Below, piece by piece: positions 18,661 to 26,930 of a stretch of 64,000 nucleotides of DNA (its first letter is position 1; every line of letters begins with the position of its first letter). Source of the stretch: Crossiella sp. S99.2 (GTDB lineage: Bacteria > Actinomycetota > Actinomycetes > Mycobacteriales > Pseudonocardiaceae); contig NZ_JALMDK010000008.1 of the NCBI RefSeq assembly GCF_023094165.1, forward strand, positions 1 through 64,000. The letters run 5' to 3'. A program made the position numbers and the translations under genes. Below the pieces are notes generated by a model, which did no database searches, had not been told where the DNA came from, and worked only from the letters and a program-made list of their open reading frames with translations.

Positions 18661-20063
18661 GCCTGGACGGCACATGGACTGATGAGGCCGACTGGGCCGC
18701 GGTGGAGAACGCGATCGAGGACGGCGGTATCGAGGACGGCGCCAAGCCGTTGCCGGTGCTGGCCGTGGTCGGCCGCCCCAACGTGGGCAAGTCGACCCTG
18801 GTCAACCGCATTCTGGGCCGCCGTGAGGCGGTCGTGCAGGACGTGCCAGGGGTGACCCGCGACCGGGTGACCTACGAGGCGATGTGGAACGGCCGCCGCT
18901 TCAACGTGGTCGACACCGGCGGCTGGGAGCCCGACGCCAGCGGTCTGCAGGCCGCGGTGGCCGCGCAGGCCGAGTACGCCATGCGCACCGCGGACGCGAT
19001 CATGGTCGTGGTGGACGCCACCGTCGGCGCCACCACCACCGAGGAGACCGTGGCCCGGCTGCTCCGCCGCGCCGACCGCCCGGTGATCCTGGTGGCCACC
19101 AAGGTCGACGACGACCGGCTCAACGCCGACGTGGCCAGCCTGTGGTCGCTCGGTCTCGGCGAGCCCTTCCCGGTCAGCGGTCTGCACGGCCGGGGCAGCG
19201 GCGACCTGCTGGACAAGGTCCTGGAGGTGCTGCCGGAGAGCCCGCGGGACGACTTCCGCGCGCCGGTGGGCGGCCCGCGGCGGGTGGCCCTGGTCGGTCG
19301 GCCGAACGTGGGCAAGTCGAGCCTGCTGAACAAGCTGGCCGGCGAACAGCGCTCGGTCGTGCACGATGTCGCGGGCACCACGGTCGACCCGGTCGACTCG
19401 CTGATCGAGCTGGACGACGAGGTCTGGCGCTTCGTGGACACCGCGGGCCTGCGCAAACGAGTGAACTTCGCCCAGGGCGCCGAGTACTACGCGTCGCTGC
19501 GCACCCACTCCGCGATCGAGACCGCCGAGGTCGCCATCGTGCTGCTGGACGCCAGCACCCCGATCAGCGAGCAGGACCAGCGGGTGATCACCATGGTGGT
19601 CGAGGCAGGCCGCGGCCTGGTGCTGGCCTTCAACAAGTGGGACCTGGTCGACGAGGACCGCCGGCTGGCCATGACCAGGGAACTGGAGCGGGACCTCAAG
19701 CGGGTGCCGTGGGCCGAGCGGGTCAACATCTCCGCGCTCACCGGCCGCGCCGTGGCCAAGCTCGCCCCGGCGCTGCGCACCTCGCTGAACTCCTGGGAAC
19801 GCCGCGTCCCGACCGGCCAGCTCAACTCCTGGCTGTCCGACCTGATCGCGGCCACCCCGCCGCCGGTCCGCAGCGGCAAGCAGCCGAAGGTCCTGTTCGC
19901 GACTCAGGCCGCGGTGCGCCCGCCGACCCTGGTGCTGTTCGCCTCCGGGTTCCTGGAGGCGAGCTACCGGCGGTTCATCGAGCGCAAGTTCCGCGAGGAG
20001 TTCGGGTTCGCGGGCACGCCGGTGCAGGTGTCGGTGCGGGTGCGGGAGAAGCGGAAGAAGTAG
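18657..20063 (+). CDS. der: Ribosome biogenesis GTPase Der (EngA)
   Basis: A 468-residue protein with two tandem GTPase domains: G1 motifs GRPNVGKST (residue ~43) and GRPNVGKSS (~216), and G4 motifs ATKVD and NKWD. The C-terminal KH-like domain ends in a basic RVREKRKK. Der is needed for 50S subunit maturation. The acidic N-terminal extension of ~35 residues is usual in actinobacteria. The GTG start overlaps the plsC stop (GTGA). Confidence 0.96.
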   Translation: MSLDGTWTDEADWAAVENAIEDGGIEDGAKPLPVLAVVGRPNVGKSTLVNRILGRREAVVQDVPGVTRDRVTYEAMWNGRRFNVVDTGGWEPDASGLQAAVAAQAEYAMRTADAIMVVVDATVGATTTEETVARLLRRADRPVILVATKVDDDRLNADVASLWSLGLGEPFPVSGLHGRGSGDLLDKVLEVLPESPRDDFRAPVGGPRRVALVGRPNVGKSSLLNKLAGEQRSVVHDVAGTTVDPVDSLIELDDEVWRFVDTAGLRKRVNFAQGAEYYASLRTHSAIETAEVAIVLLDASTPISEQDQRVITMVVEAGRGLVLAFNKWDLVDEDRRLAMTRELERDLKRVPWAERVNISALTGRAVAKLAPALRTSLNSWERRVPTGQLNSWLSDLIAATPPPVRSGKQPKVLFATQAAVRPPTLVLFASGFLEASYRRFIERKFREEFGFAGTPVQVSVRVREKRKK

Positions 20064-20075
20064 GTCTTGGCGGGT

Positions 20076-20100
20076 CTCCGGCGGCGGTCAGTCGCCGGAG
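20076..20100. terminator. Bidirectional terminator hairpin after der
   Basis: CTCCGGCG and CGCCGGAG form a perfect 8-bp stem with a 9-base loop between the convergent der and STAND-ATPase genes, partly overlapping the last codons of the latter. Confidence 0.5.
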
Positions 20101-23100
20101 ATCACGGCCAGTTCCTGCTCGATGGTGTCGATGGCGCTGGGCAGGACGCGGACCAGCTCGCCGACTGCGTTGTCCAGGTTGTGCAGCTGGATCGCCCGCG
20201 CGATCAGTCGCACTGCGCGCTCGGGTGTGTGAGCGGCGATCTCGATCAGCATCCCGGCCTGGAAGTCGCGGCTGCCGACTCTGATGGCCATTTCCGCCTC
20301 GTCGAGCAGTTCCGCGCGCCGGGCGGGGTCGGCCTGTGCCACTGCCAGCAGCGCCCGCATCCGGGAATCAGACCTGACGATCGTCCTGGCGAGCCGCCTG
20401 GCGCGGTCGAGGTCACCGCGGGCCGCCAGGTGCCGGACGCATTCGCGCAGCGACTCGCCGCGTTGGAGCCTGGGGAGAGCGCTGATCAGCTCCTCCGCGC
20501 GGTCGAAGTCGCCAATCCGGGCCAGACCGGCGACGATCCCGGGCATCACCTCGGGTTTCTCCTCGAGGTCCAGTTGTGCCAGCGAGGCCATGCGTTCCAC
20601 CTCGGCCAGCAGTGCCGCCGATTCCTGGTCCTGGCCGAGCCTGGCGTGTCCCAACGCGGCCGCGCCCAGCGCCGCGAACCGGAGGTCGACCAAGGTCAGC
20701 GATCGTGCGGTGGCGACCGCCCGGTCCACCAGTTCGGCCGCTCGCGGTCCGTCATGGCTGGCCATGCTCTCGGCCATGCGCGCGAGCAGTTCCTCCCGCA
20801 AGCGCGGGTCGTCTTCTTCGTCAGCGTGCGCCTCGACCTCGTCGATCAGCTCGGCCTTACCGGCGTCCGCGACCGACAGCAAGGCCCAGTATTTGGCCCG
20901 GTGGGCGGGGATCGTCCGGGCGATCGCCTCCGCACGCGGGAGGTCGCCGCTGGTGGCCAGGCGCTCGGTGAGGTAGGTGGCGGCCACCGCCCGCCAGTCT
21001 TCGGGAACCGTGTCGGCCAGGGTCTTGGCCTGGTCGAACGCGCCCGCGTCAAGCAGGGCCTCGGCCAGCAGGCACAGCAGATTCCCCCGCCCGGCGCCGT
21101 TGTCACTGCCCCGGGCCCACGGCTCGGCCTTGCCGAGCAGGCGGACGGCCCGTGGGTGGTCCCCGGCTCGGTTGCACGCCTGCGCGGTGGAGAGCAGCGT
21201 CTTCGCCAGGCGAACCCGGTCACCGTGTGCTCTGACGTAGGCGTAGGCGTCACTGACCAGGGCGAAGGCTTGATCCACTGCTCCCGCTCGCGCGTGTGCC
21301 GTGGCCACGGCGATCAACGAGGTCGCGTGTGTGCTGGGAGCCCCGATGGCCCGCGAGTTGGCCTCGGCGCGGTCCAGGTCACCGAGCCGTACCAGCGCCG
21401 TGGTGATGTCGGCCTGGGCTAGGGCCCGGTCGTAGGTGTCCTCGATGGCCTCGGCGAGCCAGACCAGGGCCTGCTGCCGGTCGAGGTCCGCGGCGACCAG
21501 CGCCATCGCCTCGACCTTCGAGGTCTCGTATTCCATGCTCAGGATGATCGCCGCGCTCCGGCTCAGGTCGCCGCCGCGGGCGAAGGCGATCGCGACCTCC
21601 CGCAGCGCGTTGTCCCGGGCGTTGGCGGGGATGCCGCGGGTGACCGTCTCGGCGCGGTCGGCGTCTCCGCATCGCGCCAGCACCCTGGCCAGATTGTCCA
21701 GCAGCCAGGGCTCATCGTGGTCCGAAACCGAGGGCAGCAGCCGCTCAGCCTCAGCGGCCAGCCTGCACGCGCTTGTCACCTCGCCCAGGTGAGCGCGGGC
21801 CATGGCGATCTCGGTCAGTTGCGCGACCCGGTCCACCGGGTCGGGGTGGGCGGGCGCCGACTCGACCGCGGTGATGATCTCGATGGCTGATTCGGTCTCG
21901 CCGCAATCGAAACACGTCAGCGCGAGGTCGAGCAGGATCCCGGATCGGTCCTCGGGGGCAGCGGCGGCGGCCTGGTCTTCGACCTGGCGCACCAGTGCGG
22001 CCGCTCGGTCATGGTCGCCGATGCGGGCGTGCGCCGCTGCGAGCCGGAGTAGGTCCTTGTGGCCCCTGGCCAGCGGCGTGGCCTCCACGAGCAAGGTGGT
22101 CGCCCGGACGGGATCGGCGAGTGTCTCCGCGAGTGCCAGCAGCCCGTCAAAGCGGGTGGGGGCCGAGGTGAGGAACTGGAGCAGGGCCTCGGCGCGGCTG
22201 ACCTGGCCCACCATCGCCCAGGCCGCGGGAAGCCCGGCGGGGATGTCGCTGTGTCGGTCGTTGAGGTGGTCGCGGTGGATGGCCAGGCGGGTGATCGCGG
22301 TCAGGTCCGGCTGCTCCCGCTCGACATGTCCCGCCAGCACCGACACGATCTCGGCGAGGGCGTTGCTGTCGCTGCCCGAGTACTCGTGCATCCGCTCCTG
22401 CCACCGCGGATCGGTCACCAGCGCGGTCAACCGCTCCAGATCCCCCAGCGCCGTCAGCATCGTGTGATAGCCACGAACCAGGTACTCCGGCGTGCCAGCG
22501 GGCCACCCGCGATCGCGGTAGCCGTCCGCCCAGGCGTGCAGCCGGTCGCGATAGGCGTCCAGGCGAGCTGGGCCGAGCATGTCCTGGGCGGTGAGCTGGA
22601 TGTCTTCGTGGCCCAGCAGGAAGACCTCGGGGGAGTTTTCGGGGAAGTAGTGGCTGTCGCGGCGGGCGAAGCTGCGGCCGGTCACCGTGTTGAGGTGGCT
22701 GGCGACCTCCCACGGTGAGCAGGTGGTCAGTTCGGCCAGATCGAATTTGGTCAGGCCGCCGCCTGCCGCGGTGAGCAGGCCCAGGAGGTCCTGTTCGAGC
22801 GGGGTGCCGCCGAGCAGGCCGTGCAGGTCCCGTTCCATCTCCCGGCGGATGGCTTTGGCGGCGGGGGAGGGGGCCAGGGGGCGGACGATGTCCTTGGCGT
22901 GCAACGGGTGGTGCGGGGGGACGTCGGCGGGGACGGGTGGGTTGGGGCGGCCTGCGACCAGGACGCGCATGCCCGCCGGTGGCGTGTCCGGGAGTAGGGC
23001 GGCGATGCTGTGGGCGTCGGGGCCGGTGGTGACGCCTCGATCCTCGTCCAGGCCGTCTACCAGCAGGATCAGGTGTTCGCCGCGGTCCTGGCAGAGCTGG

Positions 23101-23588
23101 GCGGCGTGGTCCAGGCGGGCCAGCAGGTGGGGTTCGCGGGTGGACTCGGTGAGGAACGGGGGGACGGTTTCGCCGAGTAGGGCGAGGAGTTGTTCCAGGA
23201 GGTTGTCCAGGAAGGCTGATCGGTTGTTCTGGCCGGCCAGGCGGGCGGTGATGAAGAAGGAGATCACCCGCACCCCGGGCGGCGGGTTCAGCACGAACCA
23301 GGACAGCAGGGCGGTTTTGCCGGACCAGGCGCTGGCCTGCCACCAGCGGTAGTGGCCCGCGGTGTCGGGGGAGGTGCAGAACTCGGCCAGCTCGGCGAGT
23401 TCGCGCTCGCGGTCCAGGAGTTGTGGGGGTGCGATCCGTCTTACCTGGTGGCGGTAGTTGGTGCGGACGGGGACGCCGGTGAGCAGGTTGACGTCACCGA
23501 TGTGCACGCCGGTGTTGGCGTAGCCGCCGGAGCTGGTGGTGGCTGGGCCGGTGTCCCGCACCTTGATGTGGCGAGGTTGGTCAGTCAA
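20088..23588 (-). CDS. STAND (NACHT-like) ATPase with long helical-repeat C-terminus
   Basis: A protein of about 1,166 residues and a candidate immune or signalling NTPase. A short N-terminal segment (GGYANTGVHIGDVNL) leads to a P-loop domain with an atypical Walker A (ASAWSGKTAL, residues ~85-93) and Walker B LILLVDGLDED (~173). A winged-helix-like region and some 700 residues of TPR-like helical repeats (DRAAALVRQVE, DRAEANSRAI style) follow. No enzymatic effector domain is recognised. The start is uncertain: TTG 23588 overlaps the upstream stop, ATG 23630 would add low-complexity residues and GTG 23561 is also possible. Confidence 0.8.
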   Translation of the reverse strand: MTDQPRHIKVRDTGPATTSSGGYANTGVHIGDVNLLTGVPVRTNYRHQVRRIAPPQLLDRERELAELAEFCTSPDTAGHYRWWQASAWSGKTALLSWFVLNPPPGVRVISFFITARLAGQNNRSAFLDNLLEQLLALLGETVPPFLTESTREPHLLARLDHAAQLCQDRGEHLILLVDGLDEDRGVTTGPDAHSIAALLPDTPPAGMRVLVAGRPNPPVPADVPPHHPLHAKDIVRPLAPSPAAKAIRREMERDLHGLLGGTPLEQDLLGLLTAAGGGLTKFDLAELTTCSPWEVASHLNTVTGRSFARRDSHYFPENSPEVFLLGHEDIQLTAQDMLGPARLDAYRDRLHAWADGYRDRGWPAGTPEYLVRGYHTMLTALGDLERLTALVTDPRWQERMHEYSGSDSNALAEIVSVLAGHVEREQPDLTAITRLAIHRDHLNDRHSDIPAGLPAAWAMVGQVSRAEALLQFLTSAPTRFDGLLALAETLADPVRATTLLVEATPLARGHKDLLRLAAAHARIGDHDRAAALVRQVEDQAAAAAPEDRSGILLDLALTCFDCGETESAIEIITAVESAPAHPDPVDRVAQLTEIAMARAHLGEVTSACRLAAEAERLLPSVSDHDEPWLLDNLARVLARCGDADRAETVTRGIPANARDNALREVAIAFARGGDLSRSAAIILSMEYETSKVEAMALVAADLDRQQALVWLAEAIEDTYDRALAQADITTALVRLGDLDRAEANSRAIGAPSTHATSLIAVATAHARAGAVDQAFALVSDAYAYVRAHGDRVRLAKTLLSTAQACNRAGDHPRAVRLLGKAEPWARGSDNGAGRGNLLCLLAEALLDAGAFDQAKTLADTVPEDWRAVAATYLTERLATSGDLPRAEAIARTIPAHRAKYWALLSVADAGKAELIDEVEAHADEEDDPRLREELLARMAESMASHDGPRAAELVDRAVATARSLTLVDLRFAALGAAALGHARLGQDQESAALLAEVERMASLAQLDLEEKPEVMPGIVAGLARIGDFDRAEELISALPRLQRGESLRECVRHLAARGDLDRARRLARTIVRSDSRMRALLAVAQADPARRAELLDEAEMAIRVGSRDFQAGMLIEIAAHTPERAVRLIARAIQLHNLDNAVGELVRVLPSAIDTIEQELAVISGD

Positions 23589-23922
23589 GCCGGATCCCGG
23601 TGTTGGCGTCACCGCCGCCGGAGTTGGCATCGCCGGTGTTCTTCGCCTCGGCGGTGCCGTTGGGCTTGCCGCGGATGCCGGTGTTCGCGCTGCCGGAGCC
23701 GGTCGCGGTGGCCTTGCCGGTGCCAGAGACCCGGATCGTGCCGCCGGGTTTGGTTGTACGCAGGGCCGCCCAGACCGCGATGCCGACCGAGGCCACCGCG
23801 CCCAGGGCGGAGGCGGTGGTGGCGATCTTGTTGGCGTCGTCCCAGCGGCTCAGCGCGAGCCAGATCAGCAGGCCCGCGACCACGAGCAGGGTGAGGATCA
23901 GGACGAGTCGACCGGGCTTCAT
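23581..23922 (-). CDS. Small two-helix membrane protein, partner of the STAND ATPase
   Basis: A 113-residue protein. Two hydrophobic helices (LVLILTLLVVAGLLIWLAL and ASALGAVASVGIAVWAAL) are followed by a Gly/Thr/Asn-rich tail with repeated ANTGI/KNTGDAN motifs, ending GGDANTGIRLD. The gene lies directly upstream of the STAND gene with a few bases of overlap. The tail resembles the ANTGVHIGDVN segment at the start of the STAND protein, so the two may interact at the membrane. No function is known to me. Confidence 0.7.
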   Translation of the reverse strand: MKPGRLVLILTLLVVAGLLIWLALSRWDDANKIATTASALGAVASVGIAVWAALRTTKPGGTIRVSGTGKATATGSGSANTGIRGKPNGTAEAKNTGDANSGGGDANTGIRLD

Positions 23923-24155
23923 CCGCCTACCCTCGCACGTCCGACCCGGGGCGTGACACTCGGTGACGAGCGTTCCGCCTCCGGGGGGCGCTGGCCGGCC
24001 AGGGGGGATGGGCAGACCAGCGCCCGGTGTGGGCCCGCCAAAGGGGGGAGGGACAGGCCCACGATGCGACAGCGTATCGGGAGTTGGGCTCGACTTCTGG
24101 CGAGTTCGAACAGCTCGCTCGAACGAGTTTTGCCGACCGGGTTCGCGTAGCGCGG
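23923..24155. other. Promoter-side gap upstream of the membrane protein gene
   Basis: A 233-base gap between two minus-strand genes. It contains a G-rich tract (GGGGGGAGGGACAGG around 24050) flanked by GTGGGCC and GGCCCAC, and the repeated hexamer TTCGAAC/TCGAACG (24104-24125). These could serve the downstream membrane protein/STAND pair or terminate the HxlR gene. I see no coding potential. Confidence 0.3.
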
Positions 24156-24503
24156 TTACGGCAGCGGTTCGAAGGCGATGCCGCGGCTGGCCGCCCGGTC
24201 CACACCCCAGGCGTGCAGGGCGGTCAGGGCCGGGCCGAGTGCGGCGCCCTCGGCGGTGAGCCGGTACTCCACGTGCGGCACCTTGCCGTCCAGGCTTTCC
24301 CGTCGTACCAGGCCAGCGGCCTCCAGCTCGCGGAGTTGCTGGGTCAGCATCTTCTCGCTGACCCCCGGCATCCGGCGGCGCAGTTCGCCGTAGCGGTGCA
24401 CCCCTTCCTTGAGGTGGGCCAGGATCACCGGTTTCCACCGGCCGCCGATGATCTCCACCGCCAACTCGACCGCGCAGTGATAGCGCCTCGGGCGTGTCGC
24501 CAT
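24156..24503 (-). CDS. HxlR-family transcriptional regulator
   Basis: A 115-residue winged-helix protein with the HxlR pattern: CAVELAVEIIGGRWKPVILAHL, RYGELRRRMPGVSEKMLTQQLRELE and the wing HVEYRLTAEG. The conserved N-terminal Cys (YHCAVE) may sense oxidants or electrophiles, as in HypR/YodB-type members. It is divergent from the ABM-globin gene, with a GGTACGTACC palindrome between them. Confidence 0.87.
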   Translation of the reverse strand: MATRPRRYHCAVELAVEIIGGRWKPVILAHLKEGVHRYGELRRRMPGVSEKMLTQQLRELEAAGLVRRESLDGKVPHVEYRLTAEGAALGPALTALHAWGVDRAASRGIAFEPLP

Positions 24504-24517
24504 GCTCGTTCTCCCCA

Positions 24518-24527
24518 GGTACGTACC
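24518..24527. promoter_or_regulatory. Palindrome between hxlR-like and ABM-globin genes
   Basis: GGTACGTACC, a perfect 10-base palindrome, lies 15 bases upstream of the HxlR start in the 72-base divergent gap. GTAC half-sites are typical of HxlR operators, so this is the probable binding site of the adjacent regulator. Confidence 0.5.
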
Positions 24528-24575
24528 GAAAAGTGCGTGGTTGCCCGGTCCGGCCACCGCTGGTTGCCTGACCGG

Positions 24576-25376
24576 GTGATCGTCGAATACCTGCGTTACA
24601 CGATTCCACCCGCCGCCGCCGCGGACTTCGAGGCGGCCTACGCACGGGCCGCCACCGCACTGGCCGGTGCGCCGGAATGCGTGGACTACGACCTCAGCCG
24701 CTGCGTGGAGGATCCGTCGAAGTATGTGCTGCGGATCCGCTGGACCTCGGCTCAGGCGCACCTGGGCGGGTTCCGGCAGGGGCCGTACTTCCCGCCGTTT
24801 TTCGCCGAGATCCGCGGCTACGTCGGCGACATCGAGGAGATGCGGCACTACGAGCCGACGCCGGTGGCCGGCCAGGGTGGGGCGCGGCCGCCGACGCTGT
24901 ACGACTGGGCGGGCGGGCACTCGGCCCTGCTGCGGCTGACCGAGGTCTTCTACCGCCAGGTGGCGCAGGACCCGGTGCTGGCGCCGGTGTTCCGGGAGAT
25001 GGATCCGCGGCACGCCCAGCACGTGGCGACCTGGCTCGGCGAGGTGCTCGGCGGCCCCGCCGACTACAGCGCCGGGCACGGCGGGCACCCGCACATGATC
25101 GCCGGAGACCTGCTTGGTCAGGGTCGACCATGTTTCCGTCACCTCGGCCGCGGCATCACCGAGGCGCAGCGCCGCCGCTGGGTCACACTGCTGCAGGACG
25201 CCGCCGACGAGGCCGGACTGCCCGCCGACCCGGAGTTCCGCGCCGCCTTCGCCGGGTATCTGGAATGGGGCAGCCGCCTGGCCGTGCTGTTCTCCGCACC
25301 CGGCGCCACCCCCAACGCGCACGAGCCGGTGCCACACTGGGACTGGATCAAGCCGCCCTGGCAACCCAGCGCTTGA
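24576..25376 (+). CDS. ABM domain fused to a group II truncated haemoglobin
   Basis: A 266-residue chimera. Residues ~1-95 form an antibiotic-biosynthesis-monooxygenase-like ferredoxin fold (VIVEYLRYTIPPAAAADFEAAY, YVLRIRWTS). Residues ~105-250 are a truncated globin with the TYDWAGGHSALLRLTEVFY-type start (here LYDWAGG), a proximal-His candidate in MIAGDLLGQGRPCFRHLGRGI and WVTLLQDAADEAGLP. ABM-globin chimeras have been reported in Streptomyces and are thought to handle reactive oxygen or quinone-like substrates. The GTG at 24576 gives a complete ABM domain. The divergent HxlR gene is the likely regulator. Confidence 0.85.
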   Translation: MIVEYLRYTIPPAAAADFEAAYARAATALAGAPECVDYDLSRCVEDPSKYVLRIRWTSAQAHLGGFRQGPYFPPFFAEIRGYVGDIEEMRHYEPTPVAGQGGARPPTLYDWAGGHSALLRLTEVFYRQVAQDPVLAPVFREMDPRHAQHVATWLGEVLGGPADYSAGHGGHPHMIAGDLLGQGRPCFRHLGRGITEAQRRRWVTLLQDAADEAGLPADPEFRAAFAGYLEWGSRLAVLFSAPGATPNAHEPVPHWDWIKPPWQPSA

Positions 25377-25396
25377 CCTTCACATCAGTGTGAAGG
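25373..25396 (+). promoter_or_regulatory. MerR-type promoter/operator before the deacetylase gene
   Basis: TTGACC (-35) leads directly into the perfect inverted repeat CCTTCACA-TCAG-TGTGAAGG. This is the arrangement of MerR-regulated promoters, in which the operator fills an overlong spacer. The start point would fall close to the ATG at 25412, giving a nearly leaderless mRNA. No merR gene is adjacent. Confidence 0.5.
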
Positions 25397-25411
25397 TTCG
25401 AGCATGGCGGC

Positions 25412-26269
25412 ATGGACAACCCGCCCTTCGCGTACAGCCCGATCGTCGACCGCCCGCCGCTGCACTGGCCCGGCGGCGCCCGGGTCGCCTTCTACCTCGG
25501 CGTCAACGTCGAGCACTACCTGGTGGACCAGCCCTCCACCAGCATCTTCGCCGGCACCACGCACCTGTCGCCGGACCCGCTCAACTACGGCTGGCGCGAC
25601 TACGGCCCCCGGGTCGGCATCTGGCGGCTGATCAAGACCCTGGACCGCCTCGGCCTGCGGGCCAGCGTGCTGCTCAATTCCGATGTGGCGCAACGGTATC
25701 CGCAGATCATCGAGGCAGGGCGGGAGCGGGACTGGACCTGGCTGGCGCACGGCAAGAACAACTCCACCCTGCAGGCCGACATGACCGTGGAGGAGGAACG
25801 CGCCTACCTCACCGAGGTGGTGGACACCATCGAGGCGCACACCGGCCGCCGGCCGCGCGGCTGGATGGGGCCCGCGCTCACCGAGACCTTCCAGACGCCG
25901 CGGCTGCTGGCCGAGCTGGGGCTGGGGTACCTGCTGGACTGGACCAACGACGACCAGCCGTACCCGCTGACCGTGCCCGGCCTGCTGAGCGTGCCGTACT
26001 CGGTGGAACTCAACGACATCGGCCTGTTCCTCGGCAAGAGCCTGAGCGGGCCCGAGTTCGTCCGGGTGGTCAAGGACCAGTTCGACCAGCTCTACGCCGA
26101 TTCCGCGGACAGCGGCCGGGTGATGGCCCTGGCCCTGCACCCGTTCGTGATCAACCAGCCGTTCCGGCACCGGTATCTGGAAGAGGCACTGGAGTACGTG
26201 GTCAACCACCCCGGGGTCTGGCTGACCACGAGCGACGAGATCGCCGAGCACTACCGCTCCGTGTCGTGA
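25412..26269 (+). CDS. Polysaccharide deacetylase family protein (PuuE-like)
   Basis: A 285-residue NodB-like protein of the allantoinase/polysaccharide-deacetylase subgroup: RVAFYLGVNVEHY, the RDYGPRVGIWRL segment typical of PuuE-like proteins, and WLAHGKNNS and WMGPALTETFQT in the barrel. The zinc-binding His/Asp set of NodB is altered, as in allantoinase PuuE. It could act on allantoin-like amides or an N-acyl substrate. No purine-degradation genes flank it. Confidence 0.75.
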   Translation: MDNPPFAYSPIVDRPPLHWPGGARVAFYLGVNVEHYLVDQPSTSIFAGTTHLSPDPLNYGWRDYGPRVGIWRLIKTLDRLGLRASVLLNSDVAQRYPQIIEAGRERDWTWLAHGKNNSTLQADMTVEEERAYLTEVVDTIEAHTGRRPRGWMGPALTETFQTPRLLAELGLGYLLDWTNDDQPYPLTVPGLLSVPYSVELNDIGLFLGKSLSGPEFVRVVKDQFDQLYADSADSGRVMALALHPFVINQPFRHRYLEEALEYVVNHPGVWLTTSDEIAEHYRSVS

Positions 26270-26335
26270 GCCCGCGCCCCGGCGGCTACGGTGGGCGCGA
26301 TCCGCTGACGGCGAGAAAATGAAGGGATCCGACGC

Positions 26336-26695
26336 ATGACGAAGCCGGAAATCGACTTCCAGGGTGGCCCGCCGCCTACCGAACTCGTGGTGGCCGACCT
26401 GACGGTGGGGGAGGGCGCGGAAGCGACCCCTGGCGGCACGGTCGAGGTGCACTACGTCGGCGTGGAGTTCGAGACGGGCGAGGAGTTCGACTCCTCCTGG
26501 AACCGCGGCCAGACCATCGAGTTCCCGCTGGGCAATCTGATCGCGGGCTGGCAGCGCGGGATCCCCGGCATGAAGGTCGGCGGACGGCGGCAGCTCACCG
26601 TCCCGCCGGAACTCGCCTACGGCCCCGCGGGCGCCGGGCACCGGCTCTCCGGCAAGACCCTGGTGTTCGTGATCGACCTGGTCGGCACGCGCTGA
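26336..26695 (+). CDS. FKBP-type peptidyl-prolyl cis-trans isomerase
   Basis: A 119-residue single FKBP domain without signal peptide: VEVHYVGVEFETGEEFDSSW, IEFPLGNLIAGWQRGIPGMKVGGRR, LTVPPELAYGPAG and LVFVIDLVG. The residues that line the FK506 pocket (Tyr, Phe, Asp, Trp) are present. It is a cytosolic folding catalyst. GAAGGGA serves as ribosome site, and a strong hairpin follows the stop. Confidence 0.92.
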   Translation: MTKPEIDFQGGPPPTELVVADLTVGEGAEATPGGTVEVHYVGVEFETGEEFDSSWNRGQTIEFPLGNLIAGWQRGIPGMKVGGRRQLTVPPELAYGPAGAGHRLSGKTLVFVIDLVGTR

Positions 26696-26710
26696 CCCTG
26701 GCGTGACCAC

Positions 26711-26743
26711 GCCCGCACCCCGCGATCACTCGCGGGTGCGGGC
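26711..26743 (+). terminator. Terminator hairpin after the FKBP gene
   Basis: GCCCGCACCCCGCG and CGCGGGTGCGGGC pair over 13 positions with one bulged C and an ATCACT loop, starting 15 bases after the FKBP stop. A short T-containing tract (GTTCTGCTGT) follows. Confidence 0.65.
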
Positions 26744-26930
26744 GTTCTGCTGTCCGCCGCCGCCCCGCTGGGCAATACGGCCGGGACGTGAGACTGTGGG
26801 GGCAGGCTCGCGAGTATCGATCGGCCCGTCACCGGAAGCCGACTCGCCAGGGCCGGATTCGTCGTCACCCGTACGGCCCAAGTCGCGTTACGCCCGTGCC
26901 GGGGCGTCGCCGTCGCCACCCCGCTACCTC

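Noticed and set aside
17712..19508. 598-codon minus-strand open frame across cmk-plsC-der
   Set aside because: Antisense of three well-supported essential genes; no domain recognised.
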